Origin: Datisca glomerata
Taxonomy: Eukaryota; Streptophyta; Magnoliopsida; Cucurbitales; Datiscaceae
Assembly (NCBI GenBank): GCA_003255025.1
Contig: QANY01008042.1
Span: 124,001 to 188,000, forward strand
Direction of reading: 5' to 3'
DNA length: 64,000 nucleotides
Shown: one piece after another, positions 11,401 to 22,387 of the stretch
Numbering within the stretch: the stretch's first letter is position 1
Layout of the letters: every line of letters begins with the position of its first letter
The notes under the pieces: model-generated
What the model was told of the DNA's origin: nothing
The model's database searches: none
What the model saw: only the letters and a program-made list of their open reading frames with translations
Made by a program: the position numbers and the translations under genes

Positions 11401-12089
11401 ATTATTATATTGTTCTTATATAACATCCTTGCCACAGATCTTAACGTATGAGAGAATGAAATGAAAAATAAAGAAAATGGGAAAAATTCTATCAATGAGC
11501 CCGTAGTAAAGAGAACGGGAAAACCATACCAATGAGCCATATTGAAAGGAAAGGAAAGACATAACAACAAATGAAGGAGAACTAATCATCACCGACAGTA
11601 AAGTGACTAAAAAATTGCTCGACAATCGCGAATCGTTTGTAAACGGGAACATAATAACTTAATGACAGAAAGAAAAAGAGAAACCATCACTGGCAGCAAA
11701 CAATAACAAAGTTGACTGGAAAAACTATGTCGCATATCTTCAAGAAGCACGTGAGAACATAAATGAGCAGACGTAATAATCATTATACTTCAACGAATAC
11801 AATTCTGTTGAGTGTAATGAGGGCGAATGAACAGACATAATATCTTCACCGTGCCACATGGATGGAAGAGAACTAATCAAGAAGAAGTGAGAAGACCTCC
11901 GTCGTGGGAAAACAAGAAGGGGGAGATCAGAACTGCAGGAAGAGATCGGGTGATCATAATTGATTCAGCAATTATAATGCATTATATTTAACTTAGTAGT
12001 TGAGAAAAACAAGCAAGGCAGGGGCAACCGAAAAGATCCCACAAGCATGGGGATAATCATAGGCACATGATATATGGAGAGTGTGGTCA

Positions 12090-13254
12090 TTCTCTATTTT
12101 TTTATTAATTTATCAATATCTTAAAATACATATAAATACGAGCTCATGTAATAAATGAAAAAAATAAGATTTTTTTATTTTCTCTGACTTAATTCAATTC
12201 AATCCAACAAAAAACATACTCAGAGCATTTATCTCTATCTATCTTTCTCTTCATTATCATAAATCTTAGTTGGAGGAAAAATTGGAAACAATAACATAAC
12301 CAATTAATTAAATAGGGTAAGCAAACGATATAAGCTAAACAAGACTTTAAAATCAATGGCGAAAAACAGTAAAAAATAAAACAAAAGGTAGGAAGGAACA
12401 GGTCAATTTTTTTTTTAACAAAAAACCTGCTTTCATTTCTAAATCAAGAAAAAACAGACTCCAAGAGCAAAAACCTCTTCCAACCAACAGGTCAAAATGT
12501 TGAATCACACGTGTACCAGTACCGCCAAGACCGACACATGGTGGGTCACCTTCTCAATTGACAAAACACGCTTTGGCACGTTTCCTCGAGAACCAGTCTT
12601 CATATATTATAGCACGTGCATGATATTTCCAAATCCCTCCATATTTAAGTGGGATTTCCGTCATTCTCAGATTCTTATGACACGTGGCTGGATCAAAGCG
12701 ATGCGAAAAAATTTCACCGATTATTCATTTTCATTTTTTAAACAATTTGATATATGACTTGTAATTTGTAATTTTGAGCAATTTGATGTCACTTACTAAA
12801 ACAGCGCAACATACGACTCCGATTCCTTTTTGTTGGTAAATTCTTAATATCCAATTCGTAGACAACTAAATCAATTTATTCTATCAATTTATCGAGAGTG
12901 TTATTAAAAAATAATGAAAAGAGGGTCTTTCCGTCTCCAAAATGAACCATATTTCTCAAACATTTTAATATTTTAAAATAATTTTTTTTGACAAGTTGAG
13001 TTCACGCAATTAATTAAAATTTCACACTCATATTTTAGAGTTAGTGAGTTCGAGTCATATTCCCTTATTACTTTTAAAATTTATAATATAATTTAAAAAA
13101 AAAATTCTTTTTGCTTCTTTTGATATCATTGGAATTAATTACTTAGAATATTATTCAAGTTGTTTTATTTCTAATGGACGAGCCATGCTTTGGTATCATT
13201 ATTATATTGACACTAACAATGATTCATCATTAAATATTTTTATGGCGTTGTTTG
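12090..13254. other. Intergenic region with a G-box/ABRE cluster
   Basis: No confident gene. The 12497-12757 frame has no recognised similarity. Three perfect CACGTG motifs sit at 12508-12513, 12613-12618 and 12681-12686. The last is in the context GACACGTGGC, a classical ABA-response-element form. The rest is AT-rich. Confidence 0.5.
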
Positions 13255-15222
13255 TATAAATATAATCTTTTGAATATGGTTAAAGTAATTTATTCTCATT
13301 TTTAAAAATAAAGAATTTTATATTATTTACCCACCAACTTCACGTCATCATTAATAATATCTCTATTTCTTCATCATTTCTTTTTTCATTCCTAATACAC
13401 AATTAAATCAATTAAATCATCTTTTATTCTTATTTTTCTTCTTCAGAAATTATTTGGAGGGTTCAAGTAATTTTTTATGACTACTTATATTTTTTTTCGT
13501 GTAAAAACTATGAGAAAATGAACGTTAGTACTTGAACTGTTCAAGTAGTTTTTTATGATTGCTTGAACCGTTCAAGTAGTTGTTTATGACTACTTAAAGA
13601 ATTCAAGTAATTTTTTTGTTAGTCAACAACTCATACGCCATGTGACTATTTGAAGGGTTCAAGTAGTTGTTTATGACTATTTAAAACCTTCAAGTAATTG
13701 CTTATGACTATTTGAAACTTTCAAGTAATTATTTTTTGTTTTGCCGGTCAACAACCCAAATACCAGGTGACAACTTGAAGAGTTCAAGTAGCGTTTTACG
13801 ACTACTTGAAGGGTTCAAGTAATTTTTATGATTACTTGAAAGGTTTAAGTAACATTTTATAACTACTTGAGTATTTCTTGCGTAAAAAAAAAGAAAAAAT
13901 GAACGTTGAATACTCGAAGGGTTCAAGTAGTCATAAAAAGTTATTTGAACTCTTCAAGTACTCAACGCTCATTTTCTCTTTTTTTACGCAAAAATTACTT
14001 GAACCCTGCAAGTAGTTACCTAGTGTTTGAGTTTAAGTAACATTTTATAACTACTCGAGTATTTTTTGTGTAAAAAAAGGAAAAAATAAACGTTGAATAC
14101 TCGAAGGGTTCAAGTAGTCATAAAAAATTATTTGAACCCTTCAAGTACTCAACGCTCATTTTCTTTTTTTACGCAAAAATTACTTGAACCCTTCAAGTAG
14201 TTACCTAATGTTTGGGTTGTTCACTGAGCAAACAACTACTTGAATGCTTTAAGTAATCACCTGACGTATGAGTTATTGACTGACAAAAAATACTTGAACC
14301 CTTCAAGTAGACATAAACAACTACTTGAAGGGTTCAAGTAGTCAGATACAACTACCTGAACACTTCAAGTAATTACTTGTTTTGACTTCCAGAATAAAAA
14401 TCACTACTTGAAGGGTTCAAGTTGTTGTTGTTTTTTTGTCAATCAACACATATACACTAAGTGATTCTTTGAAGGGTTCAAGTAACTGTTTATGACTACT
14501 TAAACCCTTCAAGTAGTTATTTATAACTGCTTGAAGGGTTCAAGTAGTTATTTTTTAAGTCAGCAAACTAAATACGAGGTGACTGTTTAAAGGGTTCAAG
14601 TAGTTTTTTATGGCTACTTGAAGGATTCAAGTAGTTTTTTATGATTACTTGAACTTTTTTTACGTCCAAAAAATAAGAGAATTTGTTTTGAGTACTTGAA
14701 AGGTTCAAGTAGCATTTTACGACTACTTGTACCCATGAAGTACCTAACGTTCATTTTCTCCTTTTTTTTACGCAAAAAAAATGTTGTTATCAATTCTTCA
14801 AGTACCTAACATTGATTTTCTCCTATTTTTTACGCAAAAAAGACTCAAATTATCATAAAAAGCTACTTGAAATTTACAAGTAATCATAAAAAAATACTTG
14901 AACCTTTCAAGTAGTCACTTGATGCATGGGTAATTGCTGACAAACAAAAATAATAACCACTTGAACCCTTCAAGTAGTCACATTGTAGATGGGTGTTGAC
15001 TGATAAAAAATAACTACTTAAAAGGTTCCAGTAGTTATAAAAAGAAGAAGAGATTACATATTAAATTAATTAGACACGTGTATTGGGAAAAAAAAGAAAT
15101 TATGAAGAAAGAAAGAGGTTGTAAGTGATTATGTGAATTTAGTGAACCAGAAGTATAAAATTCATTATTTTTAAAAAGAAGTAAAAAAAATTTAGTCAAA
15201 TTCAAAAAGATATATTTATCCC
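13255..15222. mobile_element. Foldback/MULE-like element filled with the CTACTTGAA palindrome
   Basis: Outer ~200 bp (about 13255-13445) is the inverted repeat of about 15030-15222. Both carry ATAAATATA, then TTTTTAAAAATAA(A)G/TGAATTTTATA, then a TTCTTCAT(A/C)ATTTC(T)n tract, then CAATACAC or a close form. The right tip, read inward, is GGGATAAATATATC. The interior is an array of 23-bp palindromes with 10-bp arm ACTACTTGAA and GGG or CCC centre. Spacers containing GTCAACAACCCA run plus-oriented on the left and reversed on the right, so the whole element is close to one large inverted repeat. The central segment is itself duplicated with a 188-bp period (13860 and 14048). No transposase. Confidence 0.65.
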
Positions 15223-15234
15223 AAAAATGGGTAC

Positions 15235-15560
15235 TATCGGGTCGGGTGAATTCAATAATAGACGCCTGTTGGCATTCCAGCCTTCCTTCTCCTTTCAAGG
15301 CCTACCCGAAAGAGAATCCAGTACTTCTTGGTCATGAATATCTGAATAGGACGACCCGCCCCATGGTTTGCTTCGGAACAAAACAATTAGAATTAGGCTC
15401 GGTCAACTGGAATGTGTATTATCCATATAGGGGATCTTTCAATGGAGAAGATCCGTCGACCTGAGACGAAGAGAAAGGTTTATCTATTTTATTTAGTTAT
15501 TCAGTTAAACCAATGATTCGTTATTGTAACAGATAGCAACAACCATTTCCAAATAATATT
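15235..15560. other. Probable plastid DNA insertion (NUPT)
   Basis: This block has near-balanced base composition that contrasts with the AT-rich surroundings, starting around GAATTCAATAATAGACGCC and fading into AT-rich sequence near 15560. I recognise the wording (for example CATTCCAGCCTTCCTTCTCC and GGACGACCCGCCCCATGG) as resembling land-plant plastid inverted-repeat sequence, which suggests nuclear-integrated plastid DNA. The 72-codon frame at 15246-15464 is not a nuclear gene. Identification is from memory without a search. The exact plastid locus is not assigned. Confidence 0.55.
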
Positions 15561-15764
15561 TTTTATAAGATGATTCAGTAATGGATCACCCTTAATATCG
15601 ATGGCATCATGATATTAGGAAATTTAATTTTTCTTACAATGATTAATTGAGGTATGTTCTAAGAAATGATTAATAAAAAAAATGAAAATTTCTATATTAG
15701 CTTGTTGTGTTTAATTACGACATAAAACGCTTTGTTAATTCTTAAGATAAATCACTACAACACG

Positions 15765-16096
15765 TAGGGGTGTTCAAAAGTGTCTCGAACCGCTCGAATC
15801 GAAAATGATCGGTTCGTTATATTTGCTCGGTTCAGTTTGAGAAAATGTCTGAATCAGAGTTCGATTCGGTTCAGATTTTTGGTGATTTTCAAATCGAAAC
15901 TTTGATTTATATTTTTATTTTTTCAATAATATCATTTAAAAATTATTTTTAATTTAATAATATCAAACCGAAGAACCTGAACTGAAGCAAAACTCACGGT
16001 TCGATTCTTTTGATATGATCAGTTCGGTTCGGCTCGGTTTCGGTTTGATTTAGTTTTCACCAAAAAACTGACCGAACTGAACAATGACCACCCCTA
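15765..16096. mobile_element. 332-bp hAT-type MITE with perfect 8-bp target duplication
   Basis: Ends are TAGGGGTG (15765) and CACCCCTA (to 16096), flanked by the identical octamer ACAACACG at 15757-15764 and 16097-16104. An 8-bp duplication is the hallmark of the hAT superfamily. Subterminal sequence is GGTTCGGTTC-rich on both sides in opposite orientation. No coding capacity. Confidence 0.88.
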
Positions 16097-16141
16097 ACAA
16101 CACGGCGTAAGTAGTCCCACGGTTTTTTTTCGGGTATCAGA

Positions 16142-16650
16142 TCATAAAGACTTGATCATACCCATAAATTTAATATAGGTAGCACCAATTTTGGCCTTCT
16201 TGACGGAGAGCATAATCCCGTAATGTTTGATGAGATCAATAAACTGGGATAATAAGAGTTGATGAGAAGGCGAATCTTTAGAAAAGAGCAGAATGTCATC
16301 GATGTAAACTAAGGCACTGTACAAAATAGGCTCAAACATTTGGGTCATGGCCTTTTGGAAGAGCGAAGGTGCTACGTTCAGGCCAAATTGTATCGTGGTC
16401 CACTGGTACTGGGCATTCGGTATACAGAAAGTAGTCTTATATCGCCGTTAGGACCTATAAAAATATTCATCAAACTAAAACAACTCAGAGTAGCATAGTA
16501 GAATACATTTCTCAGATCATAGTTCAAGTCCAGATTGTAGGCGCAGAACAAGACTCCAAGGCCATTATGGACACCCTACATCATCAAATCATTTATTGCC
16601 TTCAAAATCACTCGTTTGATCTCCATTTTCCCAATTCTACTCAAGAAATC
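16142..16650 (-). pseudogene. Endogenous caulimovirid (pararetrovirus) reverse-transcriptase fragment
   Basis: On the minus strand the frame ending at 16142 carries the reverse-transcriptase active-site motif YIDD within a context typical of plant pararetroviruses (Caulimoviridae). The palm-domain sequence upstream (to about 16480) continues the same domain with a break in the reading frame. Further upstream (about 16520-16645) the sequence switches to a different viral segment that also occurs, inverted, at 17058-17185. The copy is therefore a rearranged, frameshifted fragment with internal loss, not a functional gene. A Ty3/gypsy RT is the alternative, but the partner segment favours a virus origin. 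Confidence 0.65.
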
Positions 16651-17057
16651 TTGTTCGTATGATTCCATCATGGCAAAGCAGGGTATGGTACTAGGAACAG
16701 AATGGACTGGAAGCACCGGTGTTGGTTGTATGGATGGAAGAAGGTCTATATGGCCAGTTTCTTGGAGCAACATGGATCAATGAATCCACCACCGACATGG
16801 ATTATAATGGTTTTCCCCTTGGGTCATTCCCTTCTAGCCCTCAATCATCCCCCGGAGCTTCCCCATCAGCTTTACAGGAATACCAACGCCCATTCATCTT
16901 CAGTGGATTGTCTTCCCCTCACCCTTAGGATCCATATCCATTTGAGTCTCAAGATCCCTATCAGTTGGACACCCAATTCCAGCTTGACTGTTTTCCCCTG
17001 AACTTAGCCAGCTTCCTGTTCCACCATCCGAACCAGATGACCATAATGATCACAGGG

Positions 17058-17407
17058 CATCTTGAGTAGAATTGGAAAAATGGAGATCAAACGAGTGATT
17101 TTGAAGGCGATAAATGATTTGATGATGTAGGGTGGCCATAATGGCCATGGAGTCTTGTTTTACGCCTACAATCTGGACTTGAACTTTCAATCTCTGAGAC
17201 ACAGTGGGGTCTGAAAGTTTAATATTAAAGTCTGGGGCTGGCATACACAAGGCTACACACCTCCATGTTGGTGTTGTCCGACTTACCTTGACCCTCCATG
17301 ATAGAAAAGGAATCGCCGCTACTACTCGAATTATTCTACTTGACATCACATTCACATCCTACAGTAATGCGTTGATTGAATTATATCATACCCACCGTAC
17401 CCATTAG
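17058..17407 (+). pseudogene. Endogenous caulimovirid fragment, probably movement-protein region
   Basis: The first ~125 bp is an inverted copy of 16520-16645 (about 93 percent identical by eye). Downstream the plus-strand frame 17204-17407 resembles the core of 30K-superfamily viral movement proteins, with the conserved aspartate in an ILLD context. Stops and frame changes interrupt it. Movement proteins let plant viruses pass plasmodesmata; here it is only a fossil. The region between the two copies (about 16650-17057) is open in several frames but I cannot assign it. Confidence 0.45.
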
Positions 17408-17998
17408 ACTAAAATGTGAGAATCATTCGTTCAAAATAATTACGTTTAACTATCACATTAAATTAGTGTCTAAACTAAAGTATCCCTACTCCATAGCTAA
17501 CTAATTATGATTTCTTGACTGACAAAAGCAGACGGCTCTTTGTAGTTTTATGATATTTTATATGATCATATTCTAAACGTGCGTGTTTTTTTTAAATTAA
17601 GGCTAAGGCCTCGGATTTCAAAAGAAATAGTTCAGTAAACAATACTATACTGGGAAACTAAAATATTTATGTTGCTGCAAAGCCAAGTAGAAATTTGTAA
17701 CATGCTCTTAAATATATAAAGAAATCTGAATATTTATAGCAAATTTTCTCAACGATAAGACAGAAATAAAAGCATCATTCGCAGAAAGAATCTAACGAAA
17801 GTATATTTCATAAATTGGCCTAAAAACCTAATACAATTATAACCTATTTGCGTGTGGAGATTGAGACATTTACCTATTTTCAAGACTTATTAGATACTCC
17901 ATCCTACATCTTATAAAACAAACATACCCACGGACCACTTGCATAAAACTCATGCACTTCACTTTGGTTAGTCTTCCAATAAGACATTTAAGGATTTT
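17408..17998. other. No gene seen
   Basis: AT-rich unique-looking sequence between the viral fragments and the large foldback-like element; no long frame or recognised repeat. Confidence 0.4.
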
Positions 17999-18149
17999 CA
18001 AGATAAATATAACTTTTTCATTTTCCTTAAAAAAATTTGAACTACACTTACATTAAGAGCATGTTAAAAATATTTTCATATCATCACTTATAATTTCTCT
18101 CCTCCCCTCATCATTTTTTTCTTTTTCAATGCACAAGTCAAATCAATTT

Positions 18150-18152
<3 letters not shown>

Positions 18153-18187
<35 letters not shown>
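18153..18187. repeat. (TA)n microsatellite
   Basis: About 17 TA units near the left end of the large foldback-like element. Confidence 0.95.
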
Positions 18188-18190
<3 letters not shown>

Positions 18191-19089
18191 TAACGAATCT
18201 TTTTTTTCTACTTGAAATGTTCAAGTAATTTTTATAACTACCTAAACCTTTCAAATAATTGTCTTTTGTCAGTCAACGCTCATATACTAGGTGACTACTT
18301 GAATCCTTCAAGTAGTTGTTTATGACTACGTGAATGGTTCAAGTAGTTATTTTTTTGTCAGTCAATTATCCATATATCATGTGACTACTTGAAGGGTTCA
18401 AGTAGTTGTTTATGATTTTTTAAGGGTTCAAATAGTTATTTTTTTGTCAGTCAATTATTCATACACCATGTGGCTACTAAAAGAGTTCAAATAATTATTT
18501 ATAACAACGTGAACCCTTCAAGTAATTATTTTTTGTTTGATCAGTTAACAACACAAACAGTAGTGAGTAATTGAATGTATCAAGTAGTAATTTTATACTA
18601 CTTGAACACTTCAAGTGGTTTTTTTCTCTTGAAGTCAATTGTATAGTGAGCAAATCACTACTTGAGGGTCAAAGTATTAATTTTCTACTATTTGAACCAT
18701 TCAAGTAATTTTTTTCGCTTAAAATTTGTTGTTCAGTAAGCTCGTCACTCACTACTTGAAGGGTTCAAGTAGTAATTTTATACTACTCAAACCCTTCAAG
18801 TAATTTATTTCTCTTGAATTCTATTGTGTAGTAAGCAAAAACTACTTGAAGGGTTCAAGTAGTCAAAAATTACTACTTGAACCTTCAAGTAGTGATGAGT
18901 TTACTAGACAATAAACTTCAAGAGGGAAAAAAACTACTTAAAAGGTATAAGTAGTATAAAATTACAACTTGATGTAGTGGAAGTCTCAACAAAACCCTAA
19001 CAATACCAAAAGTTGTTGAATCGCGCACGATTTTCAGTAGTCGATTTTCTAAAACATGATGAAGTCCTATTAAAAGCCCAAAATTATGA

Positions 19090-19244
19090 CCGAAATAAAT
19101 TCTGGGTCTCTGAAAGTACTTAAAACAATGTTTTTTTGGACATAAACAACTTCCATCCCGGCATGTAGATCTCCAAATAAGTTTTGATTTGATATTTTAT
19201 GGGCCACGTGGATCCACTCAAGTCAAAAGTTATGCCCTCCGGAA
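19090..19244 (+). repeat. Conserved non-coding core, copy 2
   Basis: Homologous to 936-1113 although the surrounding palindrome arrays are unrelated. It contains GGCCACGTGGATCC near 19202, with a CACGTG that is also present in the other copy. No reading frame is conserved. Confidence 0.8.
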
Positions 19245-20393
19245 TGACCTTCACGTGACACGGTTCATTTGTTCCAGAATTCTAAAACTGCATCGTCCGC
19301 ATCACTACTTGAACCCTTCAAGTAGTGACGAGAATACTGGATAACAGACTTCAAGAGAAAAAAAACTACTTGAAGGGTTCAAGTAGTAAAAATGAATACT
19401 TGAACCCTTCAAGTAGTCACATGTTCATTGAAAAATTTACTGTAATAATCAATCTGATTACTTGAAGGGTTCAAGTAGTTGAATCTGACTACTCGAACCC
19501 TTGAAGTAATATTTTTTTACTTCTATAAAAAATATTACTTGAAGTGTTCAAGTAGACTTCCAGAATCAAAATCACTATTTGAAGGGTTCGAGTAGTCAAA
19601 TACAACTATTAGAACCCTTCAAGTAATATTCTTTTTACTTCCATAATCAAAATCACTACTTGGAGGGTTCAAGTAGTCATATACAACTACTTAAACCCCT
19701 CAAGTAGTCACCTGGTGTATGAGTGTTGACTGATAAAAAAAATAATTACTTGAATGGTTCAAATAATCATAAAATACTACTTGAACCCTTCACGTAGCCA
19801 TTTTTTGTCTCCAACAGTCAATTTTTCAGTGAGCACATGACTGCTTTAAGAGTTCAAGTAGTCATTTTTTACTACTTGAATCTTTCAAGTAATTTTTTTC
19901 TCTCGAAGTCTGTTGTCCAGTAAGTTTGTTACTACTTGAACCCTTCAAGTATTTTTTTTTCTCTTGAAGTTTGTTGTCTAGTAAGCTCATAACTACTTGA
20001 ATGGTTCAAGTAGTCATTGTTTATTACTTGGATCCTTCAAACAGTCACATGTTCTCCGGATAAATCACTGTAGGAGAGAAAATGACTACTTGAAGGGTTC
20101 AAGTAGTAAAAAAACTATTTGAACCCTTCAAGTAGTCTTTTTGTTTCATGTAATGATTTATACATAGAGCATGTGACTACTTGAAGGGTTTAAGTAGTCA
20201 AGTAGTTAGTTACATGCCTATATATAAAATCGACGACAACATATAATTTGACTACTTGTTGACTGTAAAATAAATAACTACTTAAAAGGTTCATGTAGCC
20301 ATAAAAAATTACTTGAACCCTCCAAACAATTTTTTACCAGTCAGCAACCCAAACATCAGTTGACTATTTGAAGGGTTTAAGTAGAACTACTCG

Positions 20394-21227
20394 TAGAGGT
20401 ATTCGGGGTTCGATTCGGTCAATTTTTTGGCAAAAAAATGAACGGAGCCGAAACTTCGGTTCGCCAATAAAACGGAACCGAATCGTTAGTTTCGTTTTAG
20501 TATTATCAATTAAAATTAATTTTTTAAATCTTTTATAAATGTTATTATTGAAAAAATAATATTAAATCAAAAAAATTTTATGGCTACATGAACCCTTCAA
20601 GTAGTCAAATTATCTGTTGTCGTCGGTTTTATATATAGGCATGTAACTAACTACTTGAAGGGTTCAAGTAGTTTTTTATGGCTACATGAATCTTTCAAGT
20701 AGTTGTTTATTTTACAGTCAACAACTCACACACTAGGTGACTGCTTGAACGATTCAAATAATTTTTTATGACTATTTAAACCCTCCAAACAATTTTTTTT
20801 ACCAGTCAGCAACCCAAACATCAGTTGACTATTTGAAGGGTTCAAGTAGAACTACCCGTAGAGGTATTCGCGGTTCGATTCAGTCAATTTTTTGGTGAAA
20901 AATGAACCGAGCCGAAACTTCGGTTCGCCAATCAAACGGAACTGAATCGTGAGTTTCGGTTTAGTATTATCAATTAAAAGTAATTTCTTAAATCTTTTAT
21001 AAATGTTTTTATTGAAAAAATAATATTAAATCAAAAATTTATTTCGGTTCGGTTCAGTTTGGTTTTATATGATATATAAAAAATAAAAAAATACGATTAA
21101 TTTAATGTTACAGATTGGTTCGGTTCGGTTCGTAAACCACCAAAATCTGAACAAAACACATATAAAGAACTGACCAAACTCATTATTTTTTGTTCAGTTG
21201 GGTTCGGTTTGGTTTTGAACACCCCTA
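20394..21227. mobile_element. hAT-like element inserted in the palindrome array, then partly duplicated
   Basis: The left end TAGAGGTATTCG (20394) is a decayed TAGGGGTGTTCG. The right end is ACACCCCTA (to 21227). Flanking octamers ACTACTCG (20386-20393) and ACTACTTG (21228-21235) agree at 7 of 8, and the target is one arm of the palindrome. A 465-bp tandem duplication repeats the left end at 20859 together with its flanking array. A segment at about 20205-20265 recurs inverted at about 20600-20650. Confidence 0.65.
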
Positions 21228-22387
21228 ACTACTTGAACCCTTCAAATAGTAATATTTATTCTACGAGTCACCAAAACCAGTTGAATACTTGAATTCTCCA
21301 AGTAGTTGTTTATACTATTTAAACCCTTCAAGTAGTTATTTTTAGTCGACCAATCACCAAATTAGAGATCTGTTGAATACTTGAAGGGTTCAAGTAATTA
21401 TTTTATGACTACTTGAACATTTCAAGTAGTTGAGTTTTTTTTCGACAATCAGCAACCCATATACCAGATGAGTACTTGAAAAATTTAAGTAATTTTTTAT
21501 GACTATTTGAACTCTCCAGGTAGTTATTTTTTTGTCAGTTAGCAATCCACACACCAGGTGAATATTTTAATGGTTCAAGTAGTTATTTTTTTTACAGTCT
21601 CTGACTTACACATCTGGTGATTACTTGAAGGGTCCAAATAGTTTTTTTATCACTACTTGAACCCTTTAAGTAATTAAATTTTTGACAGTCAATAACCCAC
21701 ACACCAGGTGACTAATTGAAGGGTTCAAATAGTTTTTTATGATTACTTGAATGCTTCAAGTAGTTTTTTTTCAACAGTCAGTAACGACCTACAAACCAGG
21801 TGACTACTTGAAGGGTTCAAATAATTTTGTTATGACTATTTGAACCCTTCAAATAGTTATTTTTATTCTGAGTAGTTCAATTAGTTTTTATGATTACTTG
21901 AATCATTCAAGTAATTCTTTTTTTATTAGTCAGCAACTTACACACCAAGTGACTATTTAAAAGGTTCAAGTAGTCATAAACAACTACTTGAACCCTTTAA
22001 GCAATCACCTGATATATGAGTAAAAAATAACTACTTGAATGGTTCAAGTAATCATAAAAAAACTAATTGAACCTTTCAAATAGTATCTCGGCGTGTGAGT
22101 TGTTGACTGTTAAAAAAATAACTACTTGAAGGGTCCAAATAGTCATAAAAAACTACTTTGAACCTTTTAAGTAGAAGAAGAAACTTCGTTGAAGAACAAA
22201 AAAGAAAAATAAGAATGAGAAATGATTAGATTGATTTGACATATGCATTGGGAAAGAAAGAGAGACGATAAGGGAAAAGGAGATTGCAAGTTATTGATTT
22301 GATTTGGTGGACATTGGATATAATATTCTTATATTTGAAAAATGATATAAATTTTCCTTACAAAACTTAGCAAGGATATAATTTCCC

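Larger units (their letters stand above)
8721..12089 (+). mobile_element. Non-coding LTR-like element made largely of tandem arrays
   Basis: Direct terminal repeats of about 205 bp, 8721-8928 and 11888-12089, both begin TGAGAAG and end GTGTGGTCA, the TG...CA form of LTRs. The 3' copy is preceded by a purine-rich AAGAAGAAG. The 3-kb interior has no retrotransposon protein and consists of successive tandem arrays. No clear tRNA-type primer site follows the left repeat, and flanking pentamers do not match. It could be a non-autonomous LTR element (LARD-like) or a composite satellite bounded by a duplicated segment. Strand is arbitrary. Confidence 0.45.
18000..22387. mobile_element. Large foldback/MULE-like element with CTACTTGAA palindrome arrays
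   Basis: Outer regions (about 18000-18150 and 22200-22387) are inverted repeats of each other and homologous to the ends of the 13255-15222 element. Shared features are ATAAATATAACTTTTT, a T-rich tract, CAATGCA(C/T)A.GTCAAATCAATTTAAT, and a right tip reading inward GGGAAATTATATCC. The interior holds dozens of 23-bp palindromes (10-bp arm ACTACTTGAA, GGG/CCC centre) with spacers containing GTCAGTCAACAACCCACACACCAGGTGA-like sequence in alternating orientation. It also holds the conserved core (19090-19244), a hAT-like insertion (20394-21227), a 465-bp tandem duplication and an AT microsatellite (18153-18187). No transposase. Confidence 0.65.

Noticed and set aside
12497..12757. 86-codon frame in the G-box island
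   Set aside because: No family resemblance; composition fits a promoter-like region better than a gene.
13450..22180. CRISPR-like or integron-like array of palindromic repeats
   Set aside because: Spacers are themselves repeated and related, both orientations mix, and the context is a eukaryotic inverted-repeat transposon.
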